NCBI GenBank assembly: GCA_021771265.1
Contig: JAETPK010000004.1
Span: 1-58,822, forward strand
Source of the DNA: Oscillospiraceae bacterium
GTDB taxonomy: Bacteria; Bacillota; Clostridia; Oscillospirales; Oscillospiraceae
Length of the DNA: 58,822 nt
Reading direction: 5' to 3'
A program made the translations under genes and the position numbers. Below are positions 57,720 to 58,822 of the stretch, piece after piece (position 1 is the first letter of the stretch; each line of letters begins with the position of its first letter). Under the pieces are notes generated by a model. The model saw only the letters and a program-made list of their open reading frames with translations. It made no database searches and was not told the DNA's origin.

Positions 57720-57748
57720 TTGCCAAGGCGCCGGGGGCGTGTTACAAT
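57720..57748 (+). promoter_or_regulatory. Promoter of the deaminase gene
   Basis: TTGCCA (57720-57725), 17-base spacer, TACAAT (57743-57748). Confidence 0.7.
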
Positions 57749-57776
57749 AAAGCAACAAAACAGTGGAGGGAAGCCT

Positions 57777-58280
57777 ATGGACCGTATTAGTAAAGAAAAC
57801 TACTATCTGGACATTGCGCAGACCGTGCTGGAGCGGGCCACCTGCCTGCGCCGGGTCTACGGCGCCATCATCGTGAAAAACGACGAGATCATCTCCACCG
57901 GCTATAACGGTGCCCCCCGGGGCCGCGCCAACTGCGTGGATATGGGCTACTGCTCCCGGGAGGCCATGCGGGTACCCCGGGGAGAGCGGTACGAGCTGTG
58001 CCGCAGCGTCCACGCCGAGGCCAACGCCATCATCTCCGCTTCCCGGCGGGACATGGTGGGCGGCACCATCTATCTGGTGGGCCGGGACGCCCGGACGGGA
58101 GAACTCCTCGGTGACGCCACCTCCTGTCCCATGTGCCGCCGCCTGGTCATCAACGCCGGCCTCAGCCGGGTGGTCATCCGCCGGACGCAGACGGAGTTTG
58201 ACGTGGTGGATGTACGGGAGTGGGTGGAGGAGGACGACCTGCTCAGCCCTGTGAACATCATTCCGCCGGATCTGCCGTAA
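57777..58280 (+). CDS. dCMP deaminase-like zinc deaminase (ComEB type)
   Basis: A 167-residue cytidine/deoxycytidylate deaminase family protein. The catalytic zinc motif is HAEANAIISA with SCPMCRRLV (Cys-x2-Cys), and the N-terminal substrate loop is SIIVKNDEIISTGYNGAPRG-like. In Firmicutes the ComEB relative deaminates dCMP to dUMP and often lies in the competence region; no comE genes are here. ATG 57777 has TGGAGGG 5 bases upstream. Confidence 0.9.
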   Translation: MDRISKENYYLDIAQTVLERATCLRRVYGAIIVKNDEIISTGYNGAPRGRANCVDMGYCSREAMRVPRGERYELCRSVHAEANAIISASRRDMVGGTIYLVGRDARTGELLGDATSCPMCRRLVINAGLSRVVIRRTQTEFDVVDVREWVEEDDLLSPVNIIPPDLP

Positions 58281-58299
58281 CAGAAAGGAAGTCTCTCAG

Positions 58300-58822
58300 T
58301 TGAAGACAGGACTTGTTACCTTCTACCATATCCATCACTACGGGGCCCTGCTCCAGGCCTACGCCACGGAGCAAGCCGTGGAGCGCTGCGGCAGCCAGTG
58401 CGAGATCGTGGACTACTACGTGAACCAGAATAACGACTTGTTCCGCAGACCCACCGGACTGGGCAGCGCCGCCGCCGACGTCCACACCGCCCTGCACTAC
58501 GCTCCGCTGAAAGCCCGTTACCAGCGGTTTGAGGACTTTTCCAGACAGTACCTGTGCATCTCCGGCCGCCGCTTTCAAAGTCTGGAGGAGTTGAGGAGCG
58601 CGGAGCTGCCCTATGATGTCATCCTTGCCGGCAGCGACCAGATCTGGAATCCGAAGATTTTCCCGGACGGCCGGTTCGACCCGGTATTTTTCGGCGCCTT
58701 TTCCCGGCGGCGGAAGATCGCCTATGCCCCCTCCTTCGGCGTTCCCCATGTACCGGAGAGCATGGAGGAGGAGCTGCGGGAGTATCTGGCGGGATTCTCC
58801 CACGTCTCCGTCCGGGAGCGCC
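58300..58822 (+). CDS. Polysaccharide pyruvyl transferase family protein, 3' truncated by window edge
   Basis: The frame begins at TTG 58300, with AAAGGAA 10 bases upstream, and is open to the end of the window (about 174 residues visible). It starts MKTGLVTFYHIHHYGALLQAYATEQAV and contains YDVILAGSDQIWNP, both diagnostic of the polysaccharide pyruvyl transferase family, which ketal-pyruvylates wall glycans. Pyruvylated polymers are the ligands of SLH domains, so a link to the SLH protein at 35640 is attractive but unproven. Confidence 0.85.
   Translation, partial: MKTGLVTFYHIHHYGALLQAYATEQAVERCGSQCEIVDYYVNQNNDLFRRPTGLGSAAADVHTALHYAPLKARYQRFEDFSRQYLCISGRRFQSLEELRSAELPYDVILAGSDQIWNPKIFPDGRFDPVFFGAFSRRRKIAYAPSFGVPHVPESMEEELREYLAGFSHVSVRER

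Overview
The window reads as chromosomal DNA of a GC-rich, spore-forming, Gram-positive anaerobe of the Clostridia, most like the Oscillospiraceae/Flavonifractor-Oscillibacter-Lawsonibacter group. The evidence is a spoVT gene with a sigma-G-like promoter, an S-layer-homology surface protein, an LTA-synthase-like sulfatase, a clostridial GlgC/GlgD glycogen operon, a Fur-family regulator paired with rubrerythrin, and strong AGGAGG ribosome binding sites. The genus is inferred from family resemblance only. I found no rRNA, tRNA, CRISPR array or complete insertion sequence.

Layout. 1-5711: distal part of a histidine operon (hisC partial, hisB, hisH, a NimA-like flavin protein, hisA, hisF, hisIE, hisJ). 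5835-11027: HAD phosphatase, GNAT acetyltransferase, an Asn/Gly/Thr-repeat lipoprotein, Fur-family regulator plus rubrerythrin, HPr and uvrC. 11062-15041: AT-richer small membrane proteins, an ATG-overlapping LTA-synthase-like pair, and two small ORFs of unknown function. 15175-22504 (minus strand): two G3E metallochaperone GTPases, an alanine/Na+ symporter, spoVT, a dicarboxylate/amino-acid symporter, an Asp/Glu racemase-like gene coupled to a TauE/SafE exporter. 22897-31598: complete glycogen operon glgB-glgC-glgD-glgA-glgP, in which GlgA carries a histone-H1-like tail. 31703-38093: XRE regulator, DEAD-box helicase, oligopeptide-binding lipoprotein, large SLH surface protein. 38170-44313: two phage-tail-fibre-like genes, an O-antigen-ligase-like membrane protein, and a divergent glycosyltransferase / polyprenyl glycosylphosphotransferase pair. 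44362-48225: gluQRS, trmO, a candidate 233-bp inserted element, and an ECF sigma/anti-sigma/membrane-protein operon. 48350-54668 (minus): larE-larB-larC-fmdE plus a FecBCD-type ABC importer, preceded by a structured leader that ends in an intrinsic terminator. 54929-58822: DUF3842 protein, a frameshifted NSS transporter, an XdhC-family gene, a dCMP-deaminase-like gene, and a truncated polysaccharide pyruvyl transferase.

How the genes work together. The most coherent unit is the minus-strand lar operon. It joins synthesis of the nickel-pincer nucleotide cofactor (LarB, LarC, LarE) to an FmdE-like protein and a metal- or metallophore-type importer, all downstream of one promoter and one attenuator-like leader. 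LarA is absent, so the client enzyme lies elsewhere. This operon, its uncharacterised leader and the GlgA tail are my best candidates for new biology. The His-rich G3E GTPase pair (15175-17277) is a second metal-handling locus.
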